Source of the DNA: Collinsella sp.
Lineage (GTDB): Bacteria > Actinomycetota > Coriobacteriia > Coriobacteriales > Coriobacteriaceae
Reading direction: 5' to 3'
DNA length: 64,000 nucleotides
Assembly (NCBI GenBank): GCA_019419545.1
Contig: DXZT01000016.1
Location: forward strand, 9,847 to 73,846
The notes under the pieces are model-generated. The model made no database searches and was not told the origin of the DNA. It saw only the letters and a program-made list of their open reading frames with translations. Below, in pieces: positions 20,591 to 27,795 of the stretch; within the stretch, counting starts at the first letter, position 1; the number at the start of each line of letters is the position of its first letter. Both the position numbers and the translations under genes were made by a program.

Positions 20591-21106
20591 AGGGAACGAA
20601 TCTTGCGGATGTACTCCTCGACGTCAGGCAGGTAAGCCCCACGAAGTCACCGGGGAGGCCCAAGCGGCCCGGCACCACTTCCAGATTCTGACCAGGGCGA
20701 GTCGTTCGCCGGTGGCTGAAGGCTCGCTCCCACCCAAAAGGGGAGATTCGCGTTGTTCCCCAATCGCTCTCGCATCTTTCATTTTGCTCGAGGTGGGCTA
20801 TAAAAACTTTCCTGGTGAAAGGCGGCGATTGGTTTCCTTTCTTTCTAGAGGAGCGCGCCTGTAATCTGTTTTCATCCTAAATCAAGTTAAGATCGGACCT
20901 TCCAGAGGCAAGTCGACTCAAACTGCGAGGCTCCATGTTGGAATAAAGAGCGCTGTCGAAGTGCCAACAACACAAAGCTTGCCAGTCTCAAATAGAACCT
21001 TTTGGGAGTCCGATTGGGCCGCACACCGAATCCCCGCTGGTGGTTTTTTATAGCTGCGCAACAATAAACAAGGTTAGTGCCAGTCCAGCATGAAATTGAG
21101 GAACGT
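20591..21106. other. Island left edge, no intact gene
   Basis: The AT content rises through this stretch. On the minus strand a short protein-like string YLPDVEEYIRKIRSL near 20600-20645 may be a decayed gene. No promoter consensus is clear before the maturase gene, although TATAGCT-like sequence occurs near 21050. Confidence 0.3.
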
Positions 21107-22465
21107 ATGCATTTTTTCTCAGTAAGTGATCGTCGTTACTGCTTCGATGAGGTCACTCGCAATTGCTTTCAGGTTGACCAAGCATCAGAAGATGCGCTTC
21201 GCATATTTGAAGCATCGGGAAGAACGGTCAACTCGAAGTTGCTAACAAAGTCACTTGCTGCGAAAGGCTACGACCAAACGACCATAGCAGAACTTGAAGA
21301 CGACATTGATGAGTATCAACGATTGTCTGAGCGGACTTTCTTAACAAAAGACACGCCTCGAAAACTTAGATCCATCGAACTCCACGTTTCACATGCATGC
21401 AACCTTGGTTGTAGTTACTGTTTTGCCGGTAAAGGAGATTATGGAACGTCTCCTCTGCTGATGACAGACGAGATAGCCTTCAAGGCGGTCGACTACCTCG
21501 TCGCAAGTTCATCGGAAAACGAAACGCTTGCAATCGTCTTTTTTGGTGGGGAACCCATGATTAACGAGCCGCTGATATGGAAAACGGTCGACTATTCAAA
21601 AAGAATATACCCCAATAGAAACTTTACCTATTCTATTACGACCAACGGAACGCTTTTGAATGACACTGCTGTGAATTCTTTCAAGGAGCACGGGTTTTCT
21701 GTTCTGATTAGTCTCGATGGTACAGGATGCAAGCACGATGCATCGCGCCCGTACAAGACGGGAGGCGGCTCTTTCTCCGATATCGACAAAAACGTTCGTC
21801 GTTTTTCCGAGTCGTTCCCCTTCGGCGCAAGAGCGACCTTAACAAATAATAACTGTAACCTTGTTGAAGACTATCTTCAGTTTAAAGAGATGGGCTTCAG
21901 AAGGATTTACTTCTCGCCCGTGAGCTCATTCGATGAGAATATCAAACTCGACGAACACTCATTAAACAAAATCAGGGCGGGCCTAATAGATTTGGCGGAT
22001 CAATATCTCAAACAGATTGATCAAGGGGAAAAGCCCTTGTTTAGAACATTGAAAACTGCAGTTGATTTGATTATGAGCAACAGGATCGCCTTTGTCGGAT
22101 GCGGGGCTGGCAGGCGTTTTATTTCCGTGACTCCCGAAGGGGACGTATACCCCTGTCACAGGTTTGTCGGGATGATGCGATTCAAAATGGGCAACATCGT
22201 CACCGGAATTGACGAAACTAGGTATATTGAAAACTGGAGTCAGGGTGTCGAAAAAAGAATTGACTGTACGGACTGTTGGGCTCGGTCTTTCTGTGGTGGG
22301 GGCTGTAGCTGGGAGGCTGCAGACGAGCACGGCTACTTGCCCAAGAGTCTACACCCTGCATCATGTGAATATAGAAAAATGTGCTACGAGATGGCTTTTG
22401 ACCTTATTTCCCGCCACTCATCTTCGCAGGAGAAAAATCAACGAGAAGCTACTGTATCGGAATAA
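21107..22465 (+). CDS. Radical SAM/SPASM peptide maturase (RiPP)
   Basis: 452 residues. The N-terminal about 80 residues (FSVSDRRYCFDEVTRNCFQV) look like a peptide-recognition (RRE/PqqD-like) domain. The radical SAM motif CNLGCSYC puts cysteines at 98, 102 and 105. The SPASM domain is complete: C332, GX4C ending at C350, then C387, C390, C396 and C400 in CX2CX5CX3C spacing, and C420. This architecture is that of enzymes that build thioether or C-C crosslinks in ribosomal peptides. Start chosen: ATG after TTGAGGAACGT; a GTG 10 codons upstream is open. Two Cys-rich peptide genes follow in the same direction. The exact chemistry is inferred. Confidence 0.9.
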   Translation: MHFFSVSDRRYCFDEVTRNCFQVDQASEDALRIFEASGRTVNSKLLTKSLAAKGYDQTTIAELEDDIDEYQRLSERTFLTKDTPRKLRSIELHVSHACNLGCSYCFAGKGDYGTSPLLMTDEIAFKAVDYLVASSSENETLAIVFFGGEPMINEPLIWKTVDYSKRIYPNRNFTYSITTNGTLLNDTAVNSFKEHGFSVLISLDGTGCKHDASRPYKTGGGSFSDIDKNVRRFSESFPFGARATLTNNNCNLVEDYLQFKEMGFRRIYFSPVSSFDENIKLDEHSLNKIRAGLIDLADQYLKQIDQGEKPLFRTLKTAVDLIMSNRIAFVGCGAGRRFISVTPEGDVYPCHRFVGMMRFKMGNIVTGIDETRYIENWSQGVEKRIDCTDCWARSFCGGGCSWEAADEHGYLPKSLHPASCEYRKMCYEMAFDLISRHSSSQEKNQREATVSE

Positions 22466-22634
22466 GCGGTTCAGCGCATTGCTGTCACCATTGTGGAGGT
22501 GTTCGTTCTTCTGATTACCGTCTGCGAAGCTTATTGCTACGTTCGCCGAAACCATTCTAGAAATATGGTGAACTAGACATCTTGGTTTGTTATACACAAT
22601 ATTGAGGTTTTTCTGCACTCAAAGGGAGGTAGTC

Positions 22635-22838
22635 GTGAAGCATATTCATCCGATTAATCCAGGAAGTGGCGACGAGGCAGGCGTGAAGCCGATGTCTTTT
22701 GACTGCCTCTTGGGCATTACTGACATCTGTACTGTTTATGATAAAGCAGATGGCTGTGGTGCATACGATTACTGCGACTATGACATGGATGGCGGCAGCA
22801 TCTGCGTTGTAGATCACTGTGGCATTGATCAAACGTAG
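22635..22838 (+). CDS. RiPP precursor peptide A (MKHIHP leader, six Cys-Asp pairs)
   Basis: 67-residue peptide starting at GTG after a strong AAGGGAGGT site. It opens (M)KHIHPINPGSG, then a core with six cysteines at 24, 32, 41, 47, 57 and 62. Every cysteine is followed by an aspartate: spacing X5, X3, X3, X2, X2 and X2. CX3D units are the substrate pattern of ranthipeptide thioether synthases such as PapB. It shares its first six residues and the core pattern with the next gene and lies 169 bases after the maturase. No double-glycine cleavage site is evident. Confidence 0.85.
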   Translation: MKHIHPINPGSGDEAGVKPMSFDCLLGITDICTVYDKADGCGAYDYCDYDMDGGSICVVDHCGIDQT

Positions 22839-22868
22839 TCTCTAATTGGATTAAGGTGAGGAGCTGTT

Positions 22869-23048
22869 ATGAAGCATATCCATCCTGTTGGTTCAAATGA
22901 ACATACTCCCGTTGAGCCTTGTTGTCTTGGAGTTGATATATGCAATTTTTACGACATCGCCGAGTGCCCTGTTGCGGATTGGTGCTATGTCGATAAAGAA
23001 TCAAGCTGTGTTTTGCCAGCAGATTGGTGCGATCCAGTTGACGAGTAG
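22869..23048 (+). CDS. RiPP precursor peptide B (MKHIHP leader, six Cys-Asp pairs)
   Basis: 59-residue peptide starting MKHIHPVGSNEHTP after AGGTGAGGAG. Cysteines are at 18, 19, 25, 33, 39, 47 and 54. From C19 on, each is followed by an aspartate at X3, X3, X3, X2, X4 and X3. Aligning it with peptide A keeps DIC, YD, and the Cys/Asp ladder while the other residues vary, which is typical of RiPP precursors under shared maturation. It follows peptide A by 30 bases. Confidence 0.85.
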   Translation: MKHIHPVGSNEHTPVEPCCLGVDICNFYDIAECPVADWCYVDKESSCVLPADWCDPVDE

Positions 23049-23127
23049 TTTTTGTGTCTAGGAACTATTTGGTCCAATTCAAAATAAGATGGGGACAAAT
23101 ACCAAAATCTCGTGTCTGGGAGGAGTT

Positions 23128-23235
23128 ATGCCATTATTGCAAGGTCTCGTTGGATTAACCTTTGTACTTGCTTTATATCTGGCACCTTTTTTATTGTTAT
23201 TCTTCATTATCCGATTCTTTCTTCGGAAAAAATAG
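23128..23235 (+). CDS. 35-residue hydrophobic membrane peptide
   Basis: Starts MPLLQGLVGLTFVLALYLAP after GGGAGGAG and ends FFLRKK: one transmembrane span with a basic C-terminus. It lies 79 bases after precursor B in the same direction. It could be an immunity peptide, a small accessory membrane protein or a toxin-like peptide. The ribosome binding site and position support expression; no family is recognised. Confidence 0.6.
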   Translation: MPLLQGLVGLTFVLALYLAPFLLLFFIIRFFLRKK

Positions 23236-23313
23236 GAGTATCACGCAAACATTAGCGTAGCTTTCTTCCAATATGAGCCGAGCATTGGCAAGTGGAATAA
23301 GAAGCCCGACCGT

Positions 23314-23340
23314 TCGTCACATGAAAGTGATCGGACGGGC
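23314..23340 (+). terminator. Probable terminator of the RiPP gene group
   Basis: GCCCGACCG and CGGACGGGC pair with one mismatch, and an inner TCAC/GTGA pair is present; TCTCAATTT follows. The T-run is poor, so the call is moderate. Confidence 0.5.
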
Positions 23341-23438
23341 CTCTCAATTTAACCCGGGCCGCCACCCATAGCGGCTTTCCGGGCGTATTTTCGGTGCAAA
23401 GCAATCGTCAGTTTAATCCTATGCGTCGATACCGCATT

Positions 23439-23676
23439 TCATTTGTTCGGCTCGTATTCTACGGCCTTGTAACCCTCGCACTCTCCGGCAAACGGATTGA
23501 ACACGAAGGCAGAGATGATGTGTGCGTGGACATCGAGGCTGCTGTAGGCAACATACTGGGGCATGGACCCCCGCTGCGCGTGGCATGCGGCCCGGCATAT
23601 TCATTGCCGTCCAACCCCGTGTAGTTGCAGCAAAGGGTGGAACCTCAATGCTCAGCTCATGTTGTCCGTGGGACAC
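23439..23676 (-). pseudogene. Unidentified gene remnant
   Basis: Two minus-strand frames read like one protein broken by a frameshift: NYTGLDGNEYAGPHATR, then in another frame MPQYVAYSSLDVHAHII ending EYEPNK and a stop. I cannot name the family. The rest of 23236-23932 shows no gene apart from the terminator hairpin at its start. Confidence 0.35.
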
Positions 23677-23932
23677 GAGAATTGTAAGTACACTTTGGTG
23701 TGATTCTCACGATGATACTGAGCCACCTGGAATAAGATACGTCGCGACAACACTTCGCTTCACCTCTGTCTCGACAAGACAACGTAGACTAAAGTTTCCT
23801 TTAGTAAGAGAATGAGAACTATATCTGAAAGCGTTGCGATGGCGTGAAGGCACCGAGTCCGAACCGACTGAATGCTACGTGCATCTGCATCGCTTTTTTG
23901 TTATCTCTGTCAGTTGGGTAGCACTACACTTG

Positions 23933-25588
23933 TCAGCATTTACCCCGGTACATGCTGCCTAAATCCACTACCCCTTCTACCGCGCCGACCATCTCGTCAT
24001 CGTGAGAGACAATGATGATCAGCTGGCTTTGCTTGTTGCGCTTAACATAGGCCGCAAGCTCGGCGCGGCTTACAGCGTCTAACCCAGTCGTGGGCTCGTC
24101 GAGTACCAAAACTGACGACTTGCGTGAAATCGCCGACCATAAGTACACTCGGCGCAGCTCACCGCCCGAAAGCGCGGAGCAACGTTTCCCGAGCAACTCC
24201 TTCACGCTGTTTTCCAGCGAAAGTAGGCCATCTACACCCCGGTGATAGGAAGAAAAGGGCGTGTCGAAATACTCTAACAGCTCTTTCACCGTTTCGTCCG
24301 GCGCGAAGCACGACTGTGGGCAGCACGATATCTCTCTCGCACGTATGTAATCCAAGTCGCATTCTTCGATTGGCACGCCGTTGTATTTTACTTTGCCTTT
24401 CGATGAGTATAGCCCGAGCATCAAGTAAAGAAGTGACGTCTTGCCTCTTCCGTTTTCCCCAACTATGCAATATGTACCAGGACCGGAAAACTTGAAAGAA
24501 AACCCGCCGAGGACCTCTCGGACAGATCCGTCTGGAAGGGCAACCGAGAATTCCAAATCAGATACCGAAATGTCATTTATTTCATCGAGTTTAGCTAAAT
24601 CGGTCCGATTCCACCCCGATCTCTCCTTTTCTCTCGTCGCGATAGCCGTCCTATCCCATGATGCTTTGGCATCTTGATAGGATTTGAACAATGACATCAT
24701 ACTTTTCAAAGTCTTAAAGAGAACCGCGAAGTATGTACCGATGATAGTGTACTCGCCTATTGACATAGTTCCGTTAATGATTCGTACTCCGGAAACAACA
24801 AGTATCACCGCTTGAAACAACGCTGCGAAAAGACCATCGAGCGATGTCAGAGAATATGATAGCTTTCCGGAGCGCAAAACTTTGGGAAAATAGCTCTTAA
24901 ACCCAGCGTCGAGCGCTTGTTCGCTCTTGCCGTACGAAGATGTCAGTTGAATGTTGAGAATCTGATTAAGCTGCGATGCAATTGCGGCGTAAAAGGCGCT
25001 GTCCGCCTCTTTCTTCTCATACGTGACCCTATACAAAAGTTTCCTCAACCCAGTAATTACACAGAAATACACGATGAGGAGAATGATGGAAAACACCGCG
25101 AGAGTTGAATCAATTGACCATATGATAAGCAATACGATGGGAATGGCTACAATGGACAGCGGCGCACTGATAAAATTCGCCAAAACGAAGGATGAGACCA
25201 CGCTAGAGTCGGAAATAATCCGTTGCGTTGTATAGGCTGGATCGATGGTCCGACTCACCAAGTAATCGTCTCTTTCAAAACGCAAGACGGCCTCCCTGAG
25301 AAGATCAAAGGAAAGTCTCGTGGTTATGCGAATGGAAAGTGTTCCTGCAAAATAAGTAAAGAGGGTGGAGAAAACTCCTATTGACGCAACCAGGAGCGCG
25401 AAGAGTACGGCGTCTCTTTCGCTGCGGTTACCGAGAAGAAAATCTAAGAATTTCCCGTTCACGTATGGCATGGCATAGGAGAGAGCGGTTCCAATCACCG
25501 TGATAGCAATGAAGACGAAAGCCCCTTTTGCTCTGATGAACCTCGAGAGAACGCATCGAATCAAGGAAGGCCCCAATCTACCCGCCAC
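23933..25588 (-). CDS. ABC exporter (fused membrane and ATPase domains)
   Basis: 551 residues. Residues about 1-310 contain six membrane spans; residues 350-551 are the nucleotide-binding domain with Walker A GENGRGKTS, signature LSGGE, Walker B VLVLDEPT and the H-loop VSHDD. There is no N-terminal C39 peptidase domain, so it should export but not cut a leader. A GTG start is used; no strong ribosome site precedes it. The gene converges on the RiPP genes and shares their lower GC content, so it is the likely exporter or self-immunity pump. That link is inferred. Confidence 0.85.
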   Translation of the reverse strand: MAGRLGPSLIRCVLSRFIRAKGAFVFIAITVIGTALSYAMPYVNGKFLDFLLGNRSERDAVLFALLVASIGVFSTLFTYFAGTLSIRITTRLSFDLLREAVLRFERDDYLVSRTIDPAYTTQRIISDSSVVSSFVLANFISAPLSIVAIPIVLLIIWSIDSTLAVFSIILLIVYFCVITGLRKLLYRVTYEKKEADSAFYAAIASQLNQILNIQLTSSYGKSEQALDAGFKSYFPKVLRSGKLSYSLTSLDGLFAALFQAVILVVSGVRIINGTMSIGEYTIIGTYFAVLFKTLKSMMSLFKSYQDAKASWDRTAIATREKERSGWNRTDLAKLDEINDISVSDLEFSVALPDGSVREVLGGFSFKFSGPGTYCIVGENGRGKTSLLYLMLGLYSSKGKVKYNGVPIEECDLDYIRAREISCCPQSCFAPDETVKELLEYFDTPFSSYHRGVDGLLSLENSVKELLGKRCSALSGGELRRVYLWSAISRKSSVLVLDEPTTGLDAVSRAELAAYVKRNKQSQLIIIVSHDDEMVGAVEGVVDLGSMYRGKC

Positions 25589-25734
25589 AAAACATCAATC
25601 ACTGATACCTTACACCTCAACACAACAGGAGCGAAGATTTGCCAATGAGACTGCTTTAAGATTGCCTTGGGCCAATACGATCTCAAGCTCTTCCTACAAG
25701 AGAGTCGGAATCGGACATCTCCTCCGACGAACCT

Positions 25735-25778
25735 GGCAATCGGGCGGTTGAAATATCTTTTTCAACCGCCCGATTGCC
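25735..25778. repeat. 19-bp perfect hairpin
   Basis: GGCAATCGGGCGGTTGAAA and its exact complement, separated by a 6-base loop TATCTT. No T-run follows on either strand, so it is not an ordinary terminator. It lies upstream of the ABC gene in the 315-bp gap that otherwise shows no gene. Confidence 0.8.
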
Positions 25779-25903
25779 ACAATAGATTTGAGCATCCGCC
25801 CACAAACGTCCGCGTTTTATACCCATCAAATCCTTTGCCTTTTGTCGTCTAGACTAGAAAAATCGCTCGAAATAACGCAACCGGCCTGCTCGCTTGAAGA
25901 AAC

Positions 25904-26650
25904 CTAAGCCCGTAACGTAGATGTGCAAACTTCCGAAACGCCTTGCGCGGCATAGTGCGTATAAACTTCGTCAACCGCCTCAGAAATATCTGAGTATCGC
26001 GCCGGGTCAAAAGCATACGATGTCGCAGCTATACCCTGCACCCATTCGGAACGCGGATTAATTGAATAGCCACACAGCATCATCATACATGCATCTAGAC
26101 CTGATTTCCCAAGTATCCGACGTATTGATGAGAGCATCGCGGGTCGCCCCCGCACCATCGTCGTCACCCCTATTAGCAGTATTTACCGTTTTTCTCTAAA
26201 TGCGTATCGCCACCCTTAAGAATACGAAGTGTTTTATCCAGACCCGATTGTCCTCCATCTCAAACGAAGGGATAAGGAATCTCATCCGGAATCGGCAGTA
26301 ACGGAGGATTCACAACGACAAGCGAAAAACATGAGTCATCTCTCAGAGGGGAGTAAAGGCTCCCCTCAAGCACCCTAGTTTCGTCATCCAAAGAGTTGAT
26401 GGCAGTGTTTTTCTTACAAAGGTCGACAACAAAAGGGTTGATTTCTACAGATGTTACATCCATGCCACAGTTGGTAAGTATCAGGCCCTGTATTCTGGGG
26501 CCAGAACACAAATCGAGAGCCTTCCGTGCGCTCTGCGGTGTAAGGCGCCAATCTCAGCAAATCTGTCCCACAATACTGCGCTGAAGAACAACACGGAACC
26601 CCTGAGCCAAACTCCCCTATACCTTATTAAGGCTAAGACAGGCAAGTTCA
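25904..26650 (-). pseudogene. Decayed class I SAM-dependent methyltransferase
   Basis: Pieces of one methyltransferase read through several breaks. ALDLCSGPRIQGL (SAM loop), VTSVEINPFVVDLCKKN, then LVVVNPPLLPIPDEIPYPFV (an NPP motif) end at an in-frame TGA. After it DGGQSGLDKTLRILKGG continues, and a C-terminal part (MVRGRPAMLSSIRRIL to STLRA) lies in another frame. A further frameshift precedes the SAM loop. It sits inside the AT-rich island, so it may once have served the RiPP locus, but it could be unrelated debris. Confidence 0.7.
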
Positions 26651-26751
26651 CGCACCCGGCATATTCCAGAATAACATCCTATTGTTTTAGATGCTCTACA
26701 AGCATGAACAGCCGCGAATCGGAAAGATCTTCTAGTTTCGCCCCGACTGAC

Positions 26752-27290
26752 CGCCAAGGGCCAAAATGGCCCCTCCATCCCCGGGCGACTGGCTCTGGCG
26801 CGCCGAGGAGTGTCCCCAAGTGCCGGCAGAAAAGAAACGTCCCTATCTGCCGGCTAGAGGGCACCGAAGAGGATGGCGTAGGTAGTGGATTCGCCGAGCT
26901 TGAGCTCGTCGCCGGGATTGAGTTGGGCGGAACGGCCGGGCTCGACCTGAATGCAGACGCGCGTGGCCCCGTTTACCACCACGGTTCCGTTGGTGGACGA
27001 CAAGTCCTCGACGTGCCAGATATTTTGAGCATCGCACCAGATATGGGCATGGCGGGCCGAGACGTCGTCGCCGACGTCGGTAATATCGCCCTCACCAGTG
27101 GCCAGCGCACCAATCTCAACACCCTGCTCACTCGGCTGAATCCAGCGCGGGGCGCTCACGACAAAACTGTTTTGTACGCGCAGCAAGCCCAAGGGGTGCG
27201 CCGGAGCGGGTTCGCGTTCGCCCGCGGTCATCGACATGCCAAGCGAACGCGGCGTGGAGGTGCCTCCGCCACAGGTCGCGTGCGCGTAGT
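26752..27290 (-). repeat. FHA 3'-end duplication, copy 2
   Basis: Right-hand member of the direct repeat pair that bounds the island. It includes the GTCCCC/TGCCGG palindrome and the FHA-coding 3' end of the intact gene. An identical stretch of about 85 bases is visible around the coding region for the SSTNGT motif. Confidence 0.8.
26811..26858. repeat. Dispersed GTCCC...TGCCGG palindromic repeat
   Basis: Third copy of the family: GTCCCCAAGTGCCGGCA, then AAACGTCCC and TGCCGGC. It abuts the stop of the FHA gene. Confidence 0.65.
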
Positions 27291-27792
27291 CGATGGCATA
27301 GTTCACCGAGGACCGCACATCCGCCGAACAACCGACGGCGACAAACAGCACCAGCACGGCCTCGGCGCGCTCGGCGGGCATGAGTTCCGCCGCCTGGGAC
27401 AGGCGATCGAGCGCGTTGCGATAGAGATTCGTGTCCTGGTGGCACTCTTCGAGCGCGCGTACCATCGGTTCACCTGCAGGACCGCACACCATATTGATCA
27501 CAGCCGTGGAGTCCATGGGATTGCGCTGGCGCAGGGCCAGTTGCGACATAATACGCGCAGCCGAGGTACCGTATTCGGCAAAGTAGCGCTGCTGAAGCGT
27601 GCCGACCGGCGCGCGAACGATAAAGCGGGAAACCCAAGAGCGATCGGCGGCTCGGCTCTGCGGGCTGCGGCCGTCGGCGAGCGGACGGGACGAAAGCACC
27701 AAGCCGCACAGCTCGATATGGCTCAGATGCGCTGCGCGCTTAAAGATGTCAAACATGGCCCCGCATGGGGTGAGCTCAACTTGAGATGCCAT
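26854..27792 (-). CDS. FHA-domain protein
   Basis: 312 residues. The C-terminal about 110 residues are an FHA phosphothreonine-binding domain (VEIGALATGEG, DVSARHAHIW, SSTNGTVVVNG). The N-terminal part (FDIFKRAAHLSHIELCGLV through a helical region) is not recognised. Its start lies 3 bases after the stop of the kinase gene on the same strand, so the kinase probably phosphorylates this protein or its partners. The 3' end exists as a second truncated copy at 20111-20530. Confidence 0.85.
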   Translation of the reverse strand: MASQVELTPCGAMFDIFKRAAHLSHIELCGLVLSSRPLADGRSPQSRAADRSWVSRFIVRAPVGTLQQRYFAEYGTSAARIMSQLALRQRNPMDSTAVINMVCGPAGEPMVRALEECHQDTNLYRNALDRLSQAAELMPAERAEAVLVLFVAVGCSADVRSSVNYAIDYAHATCGGGTSTPRSLGMSMTAGEREPAPAHPLGLLRVQNSFVVSAPRWIQPSEQGVEIGALATGEGDITDVGDDVSARHAHIWCDAQNIWHVEDLSSTNGTVVVNGATRVCIQVEPGRSAQLNPGDELKLGESTTYAILFGAL

Positions 27793-27795
27793 GAC

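Noticed and set aside
20640..20700. Minus-strand string RLGLPGDF resembling a choloylglycine hydrolase motif.
   Set aside because: The surrounding frame has no other family motif and is interrupted; chance similarity is more likely.
22590..22634. An ATG start 16 codons upstream of precursor A.
   Set aside because: The GTG at 22635 has a strong ribosome binding site and gives the MKHIHP start shared with precursor B; the upstream part overlaps that site.
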